DNA from: Halalkalirubrum salinum
Lineage (GTDB): Archaea > Halobacteriota > Halobacteria > Halobacteriales > Haloferacaceae
Assembly (NCBI RefSeq): GCF_005543295.1
Contig: NZ_SRSG01000010.1
Span: forward strand, 62,001-126,000
Length of the DNA stretch: 64,000 bases
Direction of reading: 5' to 3'
Position numbers and translations under genes: made by a program. Every line of letters starts with the position of its first letter. The stretch's first letter is position 1. Of this stretch, positions 1 through 8,120 are shown in pieces. A model generated the notes under the pieces. That model had not been told where the DNA came from, made no database searches, and was given only the letters and a program-made list of their open reading frames with translations.

Positions 1-134
1 ATGAAGCGGTCGCAGGGTACCACGGCGAAGGGCGATCGCCCACGGACGAGGAACTCCGAGAGGCTGGAATTGATCCAGACAAGAACGTGTCTGGCGAGCC
101 GAATGCCGACATTTTCGAGTCAGGACGAAAATAG
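1..134 (+). CDS. C-terminal end of a truncated gene, function unknown
   Basis: An open frame (codons beginning at base 3) enters from the left edge and ends at a TAG at 132-134, giving 43 residues that begin EAVAGYHGEGRSPTDEELRE and end IFESGRK. The acidic composition and codon choice look like a real haloarchaeal protein tail, whereas the overlapping frame starting at base 1 is arginine-rich shadow coding. It converges on the next gene with four bases between the two stop codons. The visible part has no motif that identifies a family, so no function is given. Confidence 0.6.
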   Translation, partial: EAVAGYHGEGRSPTDEELREAGIDPDKNVSGEPNADIFESGRK

Positions 135-138
135 GTTC

Positions 139-624
139 TCAACGATCGATCGAAAACGGATTCTCGCGTTCGGTCCACGCCCAGCCGGGCAGCCGGGTCT
201 GGAATCCAGCGGCGAGCGCGGCGTCGAGGTCGTCCGCACCGGCGTTCTCGTCATCACTCCCGTGAGTGTGTATATCCGCAAAATGAAATGTCGCCTGCGC
301 CAAAAGCGCCAACGGCTGCCCGCCGGCGATCGTCGCCGCAAGCTCGCGACCCAATACTTCGTCGACGATGAATCCCGGATAATCGCCGTCGACATCCAGC
401 TCGCGGAGCAGCCCAACGAACCCGGTGATGTTCACCGCGAGATCGCCGTCGGCGAATACCTCGTCGACCGCCTGTTGGTAGTCTACGGTCGTAACCGACG
501 CGACGTCGGTCTCGAACAGCGTTCCGAGCCGATCGCGCGTCTCGTTGATAAGTGGAACGACGATCGACGCGCGGTCACGGACGCGTCGATGCGCAGCGGC
601 GACTCGTTTCGGAGTGACGTGCAT
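139..624 (-). CDS. Conserved-looking haloarchaeal protein of unknown function (161 aa)
   Basis: A soluble, acidic 161-residue protein with no cysteines, no signal peptide and no membrane segment. The sequence looks mostly helical: a basic N-terminus (MHVTPKRVAAAHRRVRDRAS), an acidic middle (FADGDLAVNITGFVGLLREL) and a hydrophobic helix near residues 105-120. A TATA-like box (cttttataa at 665-673, read on the minus strand) lies about 40 bases upstream of the ATG. It is divergent from the aCPSF1 gene. I do not recognise the family. The long plus-strand frame across this region is arginine-rich and is judged a shadow. Confidence 0.6.
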   Translation of the reverse strand: MHVTPKRVAAAHRRVRDRASIVVPLINETRDRLGTLFETDVASVTTVDYQQAVDEVFADGDLAVNITGFVGLLRELDVDGDYPGFIVDEVLGRELAATIAGGQPLALLAQATFHFADIHTHGSDDENAGADDLDAALAAGFQTRLPGWAWTERENPFSIDR

Positions 625-850
625 GAGTCAACAACGCAGTCAAGATGCTTCGGGTTTGCGAAGGCTTTTATAACAATAAGCAAGTAGAGAGGACTAAGCG
701 GGTTTTCGCTGCCTGTTCCCGCATTCGTACACCTATCAGACAGTATCAGTATATGTGCTCGAACGGTGCGACTCATGTGGCCGTATGGCCCTGTCGCAGT
801 TCCGTCGATCGGCAACTGCGCATCCTCGCGCCGTCGAGTTTCTCCGAGAT

Positions 851-2779
851 ATGAGTTCAGTAGATAAACAACTCGACGAACTGAAAGCAGAAGTTGAAGA
901 GCAGATCCCGAACGACATCACCGTTTCGGACGTCAAATACGAGGGTCCCGAACTCGTCCTGTACACGCCCGATCCAAAGCGCTTCGCGAGCGACGGCGAT
1001 CTCATTCGAACACTTGCGAGCCGGTTCCGAAAGCGGATTACAGTCCGTCCGGATCCGACCGCGCTGACCCAGACTGACGCCGCCGCAGAAAAGATCCGAT
1101 CGATCATCCCTGCAGAGGCGAACGTCACCGATTTGGATTTCCACCACGATACCGGAGAAGTCGTCATTGAGGCCGCAAAGCCGGGAATGGTGATCGGCCG
1201 CCACGGCTCAACGCTGCGAGAGATCACAAAAGAGGTCGGCTGGACCCCGGAGGTCGTTCGGACGCCGCCGATCGAGTCGTCGACAGTCTCGAACGTTCGA
1301 AATTTCCTCAAACAAGAGCGCGAGGATCGTCGTGACATCCTCGAACGCGTCGGTCGCCAGATCCACCGCGAGCAACTGAGCCGTGAAGAGTGGGTCCGAA
1401 TCTCGACGCTCGGGTGCTGTCGAGAGGTCGGTCGCGCGAGCTTCGTGCTCTCGACCGCAGACACCCGCATCCTGATCGACTGTGGGGACAAACCCGGCGC
1501 AGAGGGCGAAGTGCCGTACCTGCAAGTCCCGGAGGCGCTTGGCTCAGGAGCCAACTCGATCGACGCGGTCGTGTTGACCCACGCCCACCTCGATCACTCC
1601 GCGCTCGTCCCGCTGTTGTTCAAATACGGCTACGACGGCCCGATTTACTGTACAGAACCGACCCGGGATTTGATGGGACTGCTCCAGCTCGACTACCTCG
1701 ACGTGGCGGTCAAAGAAGGCCGGACGCCGCCGTACGAATCCGAGATGGTTCGAGAGACAATCAAACACACCATCCCGATCGAGTACGGCGACGTAACCGA
1801 CATTGCTCCCGACATCAAGCTCACCTTCCACAACGCAGGCCACATCCTCGGCTCTGCAGTGTCGCACTTCCACATCGGCGATGGGATGTACAACGTCGCG
1901 TTCTCAGGGGACATCCACTACGACGACACCCGCCTTTTCAACGGCGCAGTCAATGACTTCCCGCGCGTCGAAACCCTCGTCATGGAGTCGACGTACGGCG
2001 GACGAAACGACTACCAGACTGATCAGGAAGACTCCGAGCAGAACCTGATCGAAATTATCAACGAAACGTACGAGAAGGGCGGCAAAATTGTCATTCCGGC
2101 GTTCGCTGTGGGGCGCTCCCAGGAGATTATGCTCGTCTTAGAGGAAGCGATGCGATCCGGCAAGATCCCCTCGATGCCGGTCCACCTCGACGGGATGATC
2201 TGGGAGGCAACCGCTATCCACACGACCTATCCCGAGTATCTCCGTGACGATCTCCGCGATCGCATCTTCCACGAGGACAAAAACCCGTTCCTCGCCGACG
2301 AGTTCAACCACATCGACGCCGGCGAGGAAGAGCGACAGGAGGTTGCTGACGGCGATCAGTGTATCATCCTCTCGACGTCCGGGATGGTTACCGGCGGGCC
2401 GATCATGTCGTGGCTGCGCCACATCGGGCCGGACCCAGACTCACGGCTCGTCTTTGTTGGGTATCAGGCACAGGGAACGCTGGGCCGCCGTATCCAGAAC
2501 GGCTGGGACGAGATTCCGATCAACGATCGAAACGGCAACGGCGGTCGGAATAACACGCTCTCTTTGAAGATGGACGTTGCGACCGTCGACGGCTTCTCCG
2601 GGCACGCCGATCGCCAGGGACTCATGAACTTCGTGCGAACGATGAACCCTCGGCCGGAGAAGGTGCTCTGTGTCCACGGCGACGAGCGATCGGTGCAGGA
2701 CCTCTCGTCGGCGCTGTATCACAAATTTAACATGCGGACGTTCGCGCCGAAGAACCTCGAAACCTTCCGGTTCAAGTGA
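851..2779 (+). CDS. aCPSF1 / FttA-type beta-CASP ribonuclease (KH + metallo-beta-lactamase), transcription termination factor
   Basis: A 642-aa archaeal CPSF73 homologue, the endonuclease that cleaves nascent RNA to terminate transcription. Two KH-type RNA-binding segments fill residues 1-150 (MVIGRHG motif). The metallo-beta-lactamase core carries the zinc motif HAHLDH at about 244-249, and the beta-CASP part includes MESTYGG near 377, GFSGHAD near 581 and CVHGDE near 607. All expected metal ligands appear present and the length is normal for the family. The open frame extends to 755, but the ATG at 851 gives the usual family N-terminus (MSSVDKQLDELKAEVEEQIP). It is monocistronic, with a TATA-like tatatg near 750. 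Confidence 0.95.
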   Translation: MSSVDKQLDELKAEVEEQIPNDITVSDVKYEGPELVLYTPDPKRFASDGDLIRTLASRFRKRITVRPDPTALTQTDAAAEKIRSIIPAEANVTDLDFHHDTGEVVIEAAKPGMVIGRHGSTLREITKEVGWTPEVVRTPPIESSTVSNVRNFLKQEREDRRDILERVGRQIHREQLSREEWVRISTLGCCREVGRASFVLSTADTRILIDCGDKPGAEGEVPYLQVPEALGSGANSIDAVVLTHAHLDHSALVPLLFKYGYDGPIYCTEPTRDLMGLLQLDYLDVAVKEGRTPPYESEMVRETIKHTIPIEYGDVTDIAPDIKLTFHNAGHILGSAVSHFHIGDGMYNVAFSGDIHYDDTRLFNGAVNDFPRVETLVMESTYGGRNDYQTDQEDSEQNLIEIINETYEKGGKIVIPAFAVGRSQEIMLVLEEAMRSGKIPSMPVHLDGMIWEATAIHTTYPEYLRDDLRDRIFHEDKNPFLADEFNHIDAGEEERQEVADGDQCIILSTSGMVTGGPIMSWLRHIGPDPDSRLVFVGYQAQGTLGRRIQNGWDEIPINDRNGNGGRNNTLSLKMDVATVDGFSGHADRQGLMNFVRTMNPRPEKVLCVHGDERSVQDLSSALYHKFNMRTFAPKNLETFRFK

Positions 2780-2816
2780 GCGGTTCTCAGAGCTATTGCG
2801 TCTAAGCGATCGATAA

Positions 2817-2824
2817 AAACAGAT
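2817..2824. repeat. 8-bp target-site duplication, left copy
   Basis: The octamer aaacagat directly abuts the left end of the 348-bp element and is repeated exactly at 3173-3180 beyond its right end. Eight-base duplications are typical of IS6-family transposition. Confidence 0.75.
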
Positions 2825-3172
2825 GGCTCTGTTGAAATCCTATTGTTCAGACATATTATTGCCTGAAACGTACGATCGCTGAAGGGTGCGTACCCACCGC
2901 AATGATAAAACGGCCCAATACTGTTGTGCCTATATGGATCGCACAGAATTGCTTCTCGCTCTGATTGCGTTCCTGTTAGCTGCGCTTGTTTACGAAACAG
3001 GGGATGGAAATACACCAGAATTCATCGTGATTCCGGTTTTGATGATTCTATTCATATTCCCTGTCTACGTTGTAGGAACGGTCATTATCGAGAACATCGT
3101 TAGTGGATAGTTCTCCTGTACTAAGCAATTGTAGGTGTAAAACTATCAACTTCTGAGGATTTCAACAACGCC
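2825..3172. mobile_element. MITE-like non-autonomous element with IS6-type ends
   Basis: The element is 348 bp. The left end reads GGCTCTGTTGAAATCCT (2825-2841). The right end, read on the minus strand from 3172, is GGCGTTGTTGAAATCCT, so the 17-bp terminal inverted repeats match at 15 positions. Both sides are flanked by the identical octamer aaacagat. The end sequence resembles IS6/IS26-type termini (GGCACTGTTGCAAA) and the 8-bp duplication fits that family. No transposase fits inside; the only frame with coding character is a 58-aa membrane protein at 2934-3110. It lies between aCPSF1 and the Get3-like gene, where it disrupts neither. The family assignment comes from the ends alone. Confidence 0.75.
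2934..3110 (+). CDS. Small two-helix membrane protein inside the MITE-like element (58 aa)
   Basis: Starting at the second ATG of the frame gives 58 residues: an N-terminal hydrophobic helix (ELLLALIAFLLAALVYE), a polar turn (TGDGNTPEF) and a second long hydrophobic stretch (IVIPVLMILFIFPVYVVGTV). This resembles many small haloarchaeal membrane proteins. It fills half of the 348-bp element and reads towards the downstream ATPase gene. It may be cargo, a remnant, or a chance frame; two well-formed helices and a clean start favour a real gene. No function can be assigned. Confidence 0.5.
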   Translation: MDRTELLLALIAFLLAALVYETGDGNTPEFIVIPVLMILFIFPVYVVGTVIIENIVSG

Positions 3173-3180
3173 AAACAGAT
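3173..3180. repeat. 8-bp target-site duplication, right copy
   Basis: Exact copy of aaacagat found at 2817-2824, immediately outside the right terminal inverted repeat. Confidence 0.75.
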
Positions 3181-3236
3181 TGTATTCACTCAACGGAGAC
3201 CGACGAGTACACAACGGTTCGGACTCGACTACGGGT

Positions 3237-4385
3237 ATGGACGAAATCGACGTCGAAGCCGTCGATCGCGTTGACGAGGGCGACGAACCACCCGAGGGAG
3301 GCGATACTGTCGACACCGAAGACAACCAGATCGAGGTAACGCCGACAGTCAGCGGGCTCCCTGACGGCGTTGATGCGCCCGAGTACGTGCTCTACGGCGG
3401 GAAAGGTGGTGTCGGGAAGACGACGATGGCCGCCGCGACAGCGCTGTCGAGCGCTGCAGGCGGTGTCTCGACACTCGTCGTCTCGACTGACCCTGCGCAC
3501 TCGCTGTCAGATACACTGGGCGTGTCGATCCCGCCAAAGCCGGCGCGAATTCACCCGGAAATGCCGCTGTACGCCGCCGAGATCGATCCTGAGGCAGCGA
3601 TGGAGGAAGGACTGTTCGGCGCGGAGGGCGATCCGCTCGGCGGGCTTGGCGCAGCCGGCGAGGAGATGGGCGGATTGTTCGGGCCAGCGGGTGAGGAAGA
3701 TACCGAGGGCATGGGCGGGCTGCTCGGCGGCTCGATGCCCGGTGCCGACGAGGCGGCGGCGATGCGACAGCTACTCGAGTATCTCGACGACCCGCGGTTC
3801 GATCGCGTCATCGTCGACACCGCACCCACTGGCCATACGCTTCGGCTACTCGAGCTTCCCGAACTGATGGATTCGATGATCGGCCGAATTGCGAAGCTCA
3901 GACAACAGTTCCAGGGAATGATGGACAGCATGAAAGGCATGTTCGGCGGCGGTGACAACGGGGGTGACCCGATGGCCGACATGGACGAGTTGGCCGATCG
4001 CATCGAGCGACTCCGCGGCGTCCTTAGCGATCCGGCACAAACCGACTTCCGAGTGGTAATGGTGCCCGAAGAGATGAGCGTCGTCGAGTCAGAGCGGCTT
4101 GTCGATCAGCTCGGCTCGTTCGGGATACCCGTCCAGACGCTCGTCGTGAACCGAGTTATGGAGAACCTCACCGACGTCACTGATGCGACGGTCGATCCGT
4201 CGTGGGTTGTCTCGCCGAATCTCGAAGACTGTGAATTCTGTCAGCGGCGCTGGAAGGTCCAACAGAACGCACTGCAGCGGGCGACGGAGCTGTACCGCGG
4301 CCGAGACGTGAAGCGGGTCCCCCTGTTAGCCGAGGAGGTACAGGGTACAGAAGCACTCGGGGTCGTCGCTGCCTGCCTGGACTGA
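3237..4385 (+). CDS. Get3/ArsA-family ATPase
   Basis: A 382-aa cytosolic ATPase of the ArsA/Get3/TRC40 group, whose members target tail-anchored membrane proteins or drive arsenite export. It has the deviant P-loop GGKGGVGKT at residues 54-62, the switch region DTAPTGHTLRLLELP, and a CEFC pair near 332-335 matching the CxxC that binds zinc at the Get3 dimer interface. The client-binding helical region is unusual, with Gly/Met-rich stretches (around 130-165, and MMDSMKGMFGGGDNGGDPM further on). The ATG at 3237 is preferred to an upstream TTG at 3180 that falls on the right target duplication of the inserted element. No arsenic genes are adjacent, which favours a Get3-like role. Confidence 0.88.
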   Translation: MDEIDVEAVDRVDEGDEPPEGGDTVDTEDNQIEVTPTVSGLPDGVDAPEYVLYGGKGGVGKTTMAAATALSSAAGGVSTLVVSTDPAHSLSDTLGVSIPPKPARIHPEMPLYAAEIDPEAAMEEGLFGAEGDPLGGLGAAGEEMGGLFGPAGEEDTEGMGGLLGGSMPGADEAAAMRQLLEYLDDPRFDRVIVDTAPTGHTLRLLELPELMDSMIGRIAKLRQQFQGMMDSMKGMFGGGDNGGDPMADMDELADRIERLRGVLSDPAQTDFRVVMVPEEMSVVESERLVDQLGSFGIPVQTLVVNRVMENLTDVTDATVDPSWVVSPNLEDCEFCQRRWKVQQNALQRATELYRGRDVKRVPLLAEEVQGTEALGVVAACLD

Positions 4386-4393
4386 GTAGGGGT

Positions 4394-5224
4394 TCAGCCG
4401 AGTCGTCGGGCAAGCGAGAACAGCTGATCGCGAATGGTATCTGGGAGGAATCGAGCCAGTGAACCGTATCGGGCGATCGGTCCGACCGGAACCCGAGCAG
4501 GCGGTTTTGTCGCACTCGCGGCGTTGACGATGTCGGCGGCGACTCGATCGGGCGAGACCGCACCCGGACCGTCACCGGCGATGAGTGTGGTGTCCTCGAA
4601 AATCGAGTAGAACGCGTCGTATGCACCCGATCGATCAGTCTCTTCGACCTCAGACTGCGCCCGGCTGCGGAATTCGCTCTCGACAGGACCGGGTTCGATG
4701 AGCACGACGTCGATGCCGTGCGGTTCAACCTCGCTTCGGAGCGCGTCAGACATCGCCTCGAGCGCGAACTTCGAGCCGCAGTAGGGACCGCCACCGGGGA
4801 ACGAAACCCGCCCGGCGAGACTCGAGACGTTGATGATCGTACCGTCTTCTTCCCGGCGCATGTGTGGGAGCACCGCTTTCATCAGCCGGTGGGGACCGGC
4901 GACGTTCACGTCGAGTTGTTGGTTGAGTTGGTCGGTCGAGGTGTCTTCAACCGGACCAAACAGCCCGTAGCCCGCGTTGTTAACGAGACAGTCGATCCGT
5001 CCCTGCTCGTCAAGGACACGATCGATGACTCGATCGACGTCGTCGTCTTTTGTGACGTCGAGGGTTGCGAGTTCGCAGCCGCGATCGCCGAGCGATTCGA
5101 TGTCCGCAGGGTTTCTGGCCGTCGCGTACACGGTCCAGTCTTCTTCTCTGAACGCGAGCGCCGAGGCGCGGCCGATCCCTGACGAACAGCCGGTGATGAG
5201 GACCGTCTTCGGTTGCACAGTCAC
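4394..5224 (-). CDS. Short-chain dehydrogenase/reductase (SDR family)
   Basis: A classical SDR of 276 aa with the nucleotide-binding TGCSSGIG at residues 11-18, NNAG at 82-85, a catalytic serine in NVSS (about 134), and the YxxxK pair Tyr148/Lys152. It has a Rossmann fold and is probably NAD(P)-dependent. Substrate specificity cannot be read from sequence. The start is GTG at 5224, placing TGxxxGxG at the usual distance from the N-terminus. It converges on the Get3-like gene with eight bases between and lies just downstream of endonuclease V on the same strand. Confidence 0.88.
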   Translation of the reverse strand: MTVQPKTVLITGCSSGIGRASALAFREEDWTVYATARNPADIESLGDRGCELATLDVTKDDDVDRVIDRVLDEQGRIDCLVNNAGYGLFGPVEDTSTDQLNQQLDVNVAGPHRLMKAVLPHMRREEDGTIINVSSLAGRVSFPGGGPYCGSKFALEAMSDALRSEVEPHGIDVVLIEPGPVESEFRSRAQSEVEETDRSGAYDAFYSIFEDTTLIAGDGPGAVSPDRVAADIVNAASATKPPARVPVGPIARYGSLARFLPDTIRDQLFSLARRLG

Positions 5225-5263
5225 TTATTGCGCCGAGGGGGTGATAATTATGAGGATCATTAG

Positions 5264-6007
5264 TCAGCAGAGATTCCGTTTGACCTCATCGGCGTAGCGA
5301 TCGGCCGCCCGGGTCGGCTCAGGCAGTTTGTAGCCCGCACAGAGCGCCTCGACAACATCGGCGGCAGTTTTAGCGCCCACGCGGTGGCCGGGACTGACAT
5401 ACAGCGGATTGATACTCGTCGATGCGTCGTGATTGTACTGTTTTGATTGTACGGCGTAGCCGATTGTCGTCCCATCGGGCGCATCGACGTTTGCGTCCGC
5501 GTGGATCGGCGCTCGCCAGCCGGCTGGTCGATCAGCCACTGGTTCCGCAGGGGCCCCACAGAGCAGCGACTTCGCGACACCGATCGACGGGAGGTCGTAG
5601 ATGACGCCAATATGCGTCGCGAGTCCCGCCTGTCGGTAGTGGATGCGTCCGCTTCCGTCGAACAGCGCGAGGTCAGGTGTACACGAGAGGGTCGCAAACG
5701 CTTCACAGATCGGCCCCCCCTCGCGAAACGCCAACAAGCCCGGGATATACGGGATAGACAGCGGCGAGACCGCGTGGGTTCGTTCAACCACCGCACCGGC
5801 CTCGAAGGCGACGATCGCGCTGATGACGCGATCCTCGAGGAAGGACTGATCAACGCCAACGATCGTGAGCGCCTTGGAGCCCGATTGGAACGTTTCGTCG
5901 TCCGTGAACATCGCTTCGGCGGCGATCGCACGCTGGAGTGACTCCATCTCCGCTCGATCGAGCGCCGGATCGGGACGAAACTCGGGGCGGGTGGGCTCGA
6001 TCGGCAT
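5264..6007 (-). CDS. nfi: Endonuclease V (deaminated-base repair)
   Basis: A 247-aa endonuclease V, which nicks DNA or RNA next to deoxyinosine. Recognised by VGVDQSF (metal ligand Asp53), PYIPGLLAFREG (Glu96), the FDGSG / GLATHIGV block with Asp118, and GVAK (Lys146); a PGHRV segment near the C-terminus supplies the conserved histidine. It starts directly after the stop codon of the rhomboid gene, so the two are probably co-transcribed. Deamination repair suits a hot, sunlit brine, but its pairing with a membrane protease has no obvious functional link. Confidence 0.93.
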   Translation of the reverse strand: MPIEPTRPEFRPDPALDRAEMESLQRAIAAEAMFTDDETFQSGSKALTIVGVDQSFLEDRVISAIVAFEAGAVVERTHAVSPLSIPYIPGLLAFREGGPICEAFATLSCTPDLALFDGSGRIHYRQAGLATHIGVIYDLPSIGVAKSLLCGAPAEPVADRPAGWRAPIHADANVDAPDGTTIGYAVQSKQYNHDASTSINPLYVSPGHRVGAKTAADVVEALCAGYKLPEPTRAADRYADEVKRNLC

Positions 6008-6955
6008 CTATCGCCGCGGCCCACGCCCAGGACCGCCAGGACCGCGAGGACCGAGCTGAATTCCGGGCATTCCACCGCTGCGGGCCGGGCCAGTACCCTC
6101 AATTCGCTTGCCGTACGCGAGCCCGATGACGAAGCCGATCAAGTGTGCGAGGTGAGCAATGCCGCCAAGTCCCGCCGAGGCGGCGATCGACGGCTGGAGC
6201 ACGAACACAATCGAGATTGCGGCGATCCCGTAGGTGAGGTATTTGATTTTCATCGGGATGACGAAGAACAAAAGCACTTCCAGATTCGGGCGCAACACCG
6301 TGACGACACCCAAAATTGCAAAGACAGCGCCACTCGCGCCGAGGATGATGACAGTATCGCCGATCGCGATCGAAAACAGGACATGCCCGAGTCCGGCAAG
6401 GATGCCGCTAACGAGGAAAAAGCCCAAGAACCGCTTCGAGCCGACGTAGCGCTCAACGAGCGGACCAAAAAAGAACAGCGCGATGCTGTTTCCAGCGATA
6501 TGAAAGAGTCCAACAGGACTGTGCGAAAAGACCGACGTTACCCAGGTCCAGACGTATTCGGGATTCGCTGTCGACAGCGAGAAAATCGCACGGAAGGTCT
6601 CGAAGCCGAACAAAGAGAGGACGACGAACTCCAACACGAAGACGATCCAAAAGACACCCAACAGCGCGTACGTGACGTTTCCGCGGAAAAATCCCAGAAA
6701 GCCGCCAGTCCCGGTCACGTTCTGTTCGAACGATCGCTTCGCTCGGGCGATCGCCCCGTCATCCGTCGAACCGCCTTCGGCGTGGACACTGTCGTCAAAC
6801 CCGCTGTCGAAGACGCCGCCGGGATCGTTCCAGTCGCCTAGACCGGGACAGTCGTGGTTCTCTGGGAGCCGATGCTCCGCACAGAACGTCTGTCCACAGC
6901 GGTGACATTGATACGGGAGATTCTCATAGGCCCCACACTCGTCACACTTTGCCAT
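6008..6955 (-). CDS. Rhomboid intramembrane serine protease with N-terminal AN1-type zinc finger
   Basis: A 315-aa membrane protease. Residues 4-36 form an AN1-like zinc finger (Cys4, Cys7, Cys17, Cys20, Cys25, His28, His34, Cys36). After an acidic linker come about six membrane helices with rhomboid landmarks: HIAGNSIALF (His152, Asn156), the nucleophile in GASG (Ser209) and HLAHLIGFVIG (His271). The catalytic Ser/His dyad is present, so it should be active in cleaving membrane proteins. The tail is Gly/Arg/Pro-rich (RGPGGPGRGPRR). It is the first gene of a two-gene unit with endonuclease V; the stop and next start codons abut. Confidence 0.92.
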   Translation of the reverse strand: MAKCDECGAYENLPYQCHRCGQTFCAEHRLPENHDCPGLGDWNDPGGVFDSGFDDSVHAEGGSTDDGAIARAKRSFEQNVTGTGGFLGFFRGNVTYALLGVFWIVFVLEFVVLSLFGFETFRAIFSLSTANPEYVWTWVTSVFSHSPVGLFHIAGNSIALFFFGPLVERYVGSKRFLGFFLVSGILAGLGHVLFSIAIGDTVIILGASGAVFAILGVVTVLRPNLEVLLFFVIPMKIKYLTYGIAAISIVFVLQPSIAASAGLGGIAHLAHLIGFVIGLAYGKRIEGTGPARSGGMPGIQLGPRGPGGPGRGPRR

Positions 6956-7332
6956 TACTCGCCTCTAGAAGCGGTGGGATAAAATGGGTTTGGCTCGGTG
7001 ACGATCGACAGACGCACCCGAACGGAGCCTCCCCACGACAGCTACGTGTCGCGCTCGCAGATGTCTGAGGCACTGGCGGAATCCAATCGATCGACATCCG
7101 TCTCTGCGTCGGGATCGAAGTTGGTGGGGACGACCGTGAGGTGGTTCATCCCAATCGGTTGACGACGTACGGCCATAGTAACAATACGTAGGGCTGTCTC
7201 ACTCAAAAAATTACCCATGCGCATAACACATCGGCAGCGCGTGGCGTATGTCTAACGTGCATATATTTCCGACTACCACCGATAGAGACACCAATTACTC
7301 AAAACGTCGCCACTCGATCGCCGTGAAACCGT
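6956..7332. other. Gene-poor stretch between pyrophosphatase and rhomboid genes
   Basis: This 377-base stretch lies between the end of ppa and the start of the rhomboid gene, both on the minus strand. It holds one doubtful 60-codon frame, listed separately, and the rhomboid promoter region. I see no RNA gene, repeat or convincing terminator in it. Confidence 0.5.
7042..7224 (-). CDS. Possible small protein (60 aa), doubtful
   Basis: A 60-codon frame with methionines at residues 1, 17 and 26. The segment following the second methionine (MAVRRQPIGMNHLTVVPTNF) and the acidic tail (DPDAETDVDRLDSASAS) have haloarchaeal character. It contains no membrane segment and no zinc motif. It lies alone in a 377-base gap and no clear ribosome-binding site is visible. 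I do not recognise a family; it may be a true small gene or a chance frame. Confidence 0.3.
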   Translation of the reverse strand: MRMGNFLSETALRIVTMAVRRQPIGMNHLTVVPTNFDPDAETDVDRLDSASASDICERDT

Positions 7333-7863
7333 TCAGAATTTCTCGTCGTACAGTTCCTGGGAGTGTTCGATTGCGTCGATCGCGGCAGTTTTGTCCTCCC
7401 AGCCGAGGGTTTCGACCTCTTTGCCGGCCTCAAGGTTTTTGTAGGTCTCAAAGAACTCGTCGATCTCAGCGCGGAGGTGGTCGGGCACGTCGTCAAGATC
7501 TTCGATGTGATCGTATCGTGGATCCTCGATCGGGACGGCAATGACCTTGTCGTCCTGTTCGCCGTCGTCGTCCATCTTCATGAGTGCAACTGGACGTGCT
7601 TCGATAACGCAGCCGGGGAAGGTCTGGTCTTCAACAAGCACAAGTACGTCGAGCGGATCGTCATCGTCGTACCACGTCTGGGGGATGAATCCGTAGTCAC
7701 TCGGGTAGTGGACGTTCGAGTGCAAGACACGATCGAGCACGACACCGGGCAGGTCTTTGTCGTATTCGTACTTGTTCCGTTCGCCTTTCAAACATTCGAC
7801 GACGGCGTAGATCGTCTCAGGAGCGTCTGGACCGGTTTCGAGATCTTCGAAGAGGTTGCTCAT
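7333..7863 (-). CDS. ppa: Inorganic pyrophosphatase, family I
   Basis: A soluble family I pyrophosphatase of 176 aa that hydrolyses pyrophosphate to drive biosynthetic reactions. The signature with three metal-binding aspartates, here DDDDPLDVLVL, lies near residues 66-76, preceded by the substrate-contact segments ERNKYEYD and YPSDYGFIP. Length and domain are normal for archaeal hexameric enzymes. It stands alone, divergent from the PadR regulator across a 257-base AT-rich region that should carry both promoters. Confidence 0.96.
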   Translation of the reverse strand: MSNLFEDLETGPDAPETIYAVVECLKGERNKYEYDKDLPGVVLDRVLHSNVHYPSDYGFIPQTWYDDDDPLDVLVLVEDQTFPGCVIEARPVALMKMDDDGEQDDKVIAVPIEDPRYDHIEDLDDVPDHLRAEIDEFFETYKNLEAGKEVETLGWEDKTAAIDAIEHSQELYDEKF

Positions 7864-8091
7864 ACAGTGTGTCGTTTCGACAACACGCTCAAAGGGTTTT
7901 CGAGATTCCTCGGCATCTTTTGAGCCCCAACGACTTTAGAAACGGATAAAACAGCGGCAATATTTAGTTATTGGTGAAAATTACCGAATCACACGAAGAC
8001 ACAGAATCTTGCTGAGAAATCTGTTAAAAATTACCAAACTGTTACACAGCAACGCCTTCCTTTCACAAAGCATCAATAGACTTACGAAACG

Positions 8092-8099
8092 TTATATAT
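8092..8099 (+). promoter_or_regulatory. TATA box of the PadR-family gene
   Basis: The sequence ttatatat lies 22-29 bases before the ATG at 8121, the spacing expected for a leaderless haloarchaeal transcript. Two similar blocks further upstream (aaaattaccgaat near 7977 and aaaattaccaaac near 8027), about 50 bases apart, could be regulator sites, though this is only a visual impression. Confidence 0.6.
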
Positions 8100-8120
8100 C
8101 TCCGTATCCTTTGGTCGAAT

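Noticed and set aside
1-687. Long plus-strand frame of 228 codons
   Set aside because: It is arginine-rich and lies antisense to a better acidic frame at 139-624; the true coding at the left edge is in another frame ending at 134.
3180-3236. Upstream TTG start for the Get3-like gene
   Set aside because: It lies at the target duplication of the MITE-like element and the added residues look random; the ATG at 3237 fits the family.
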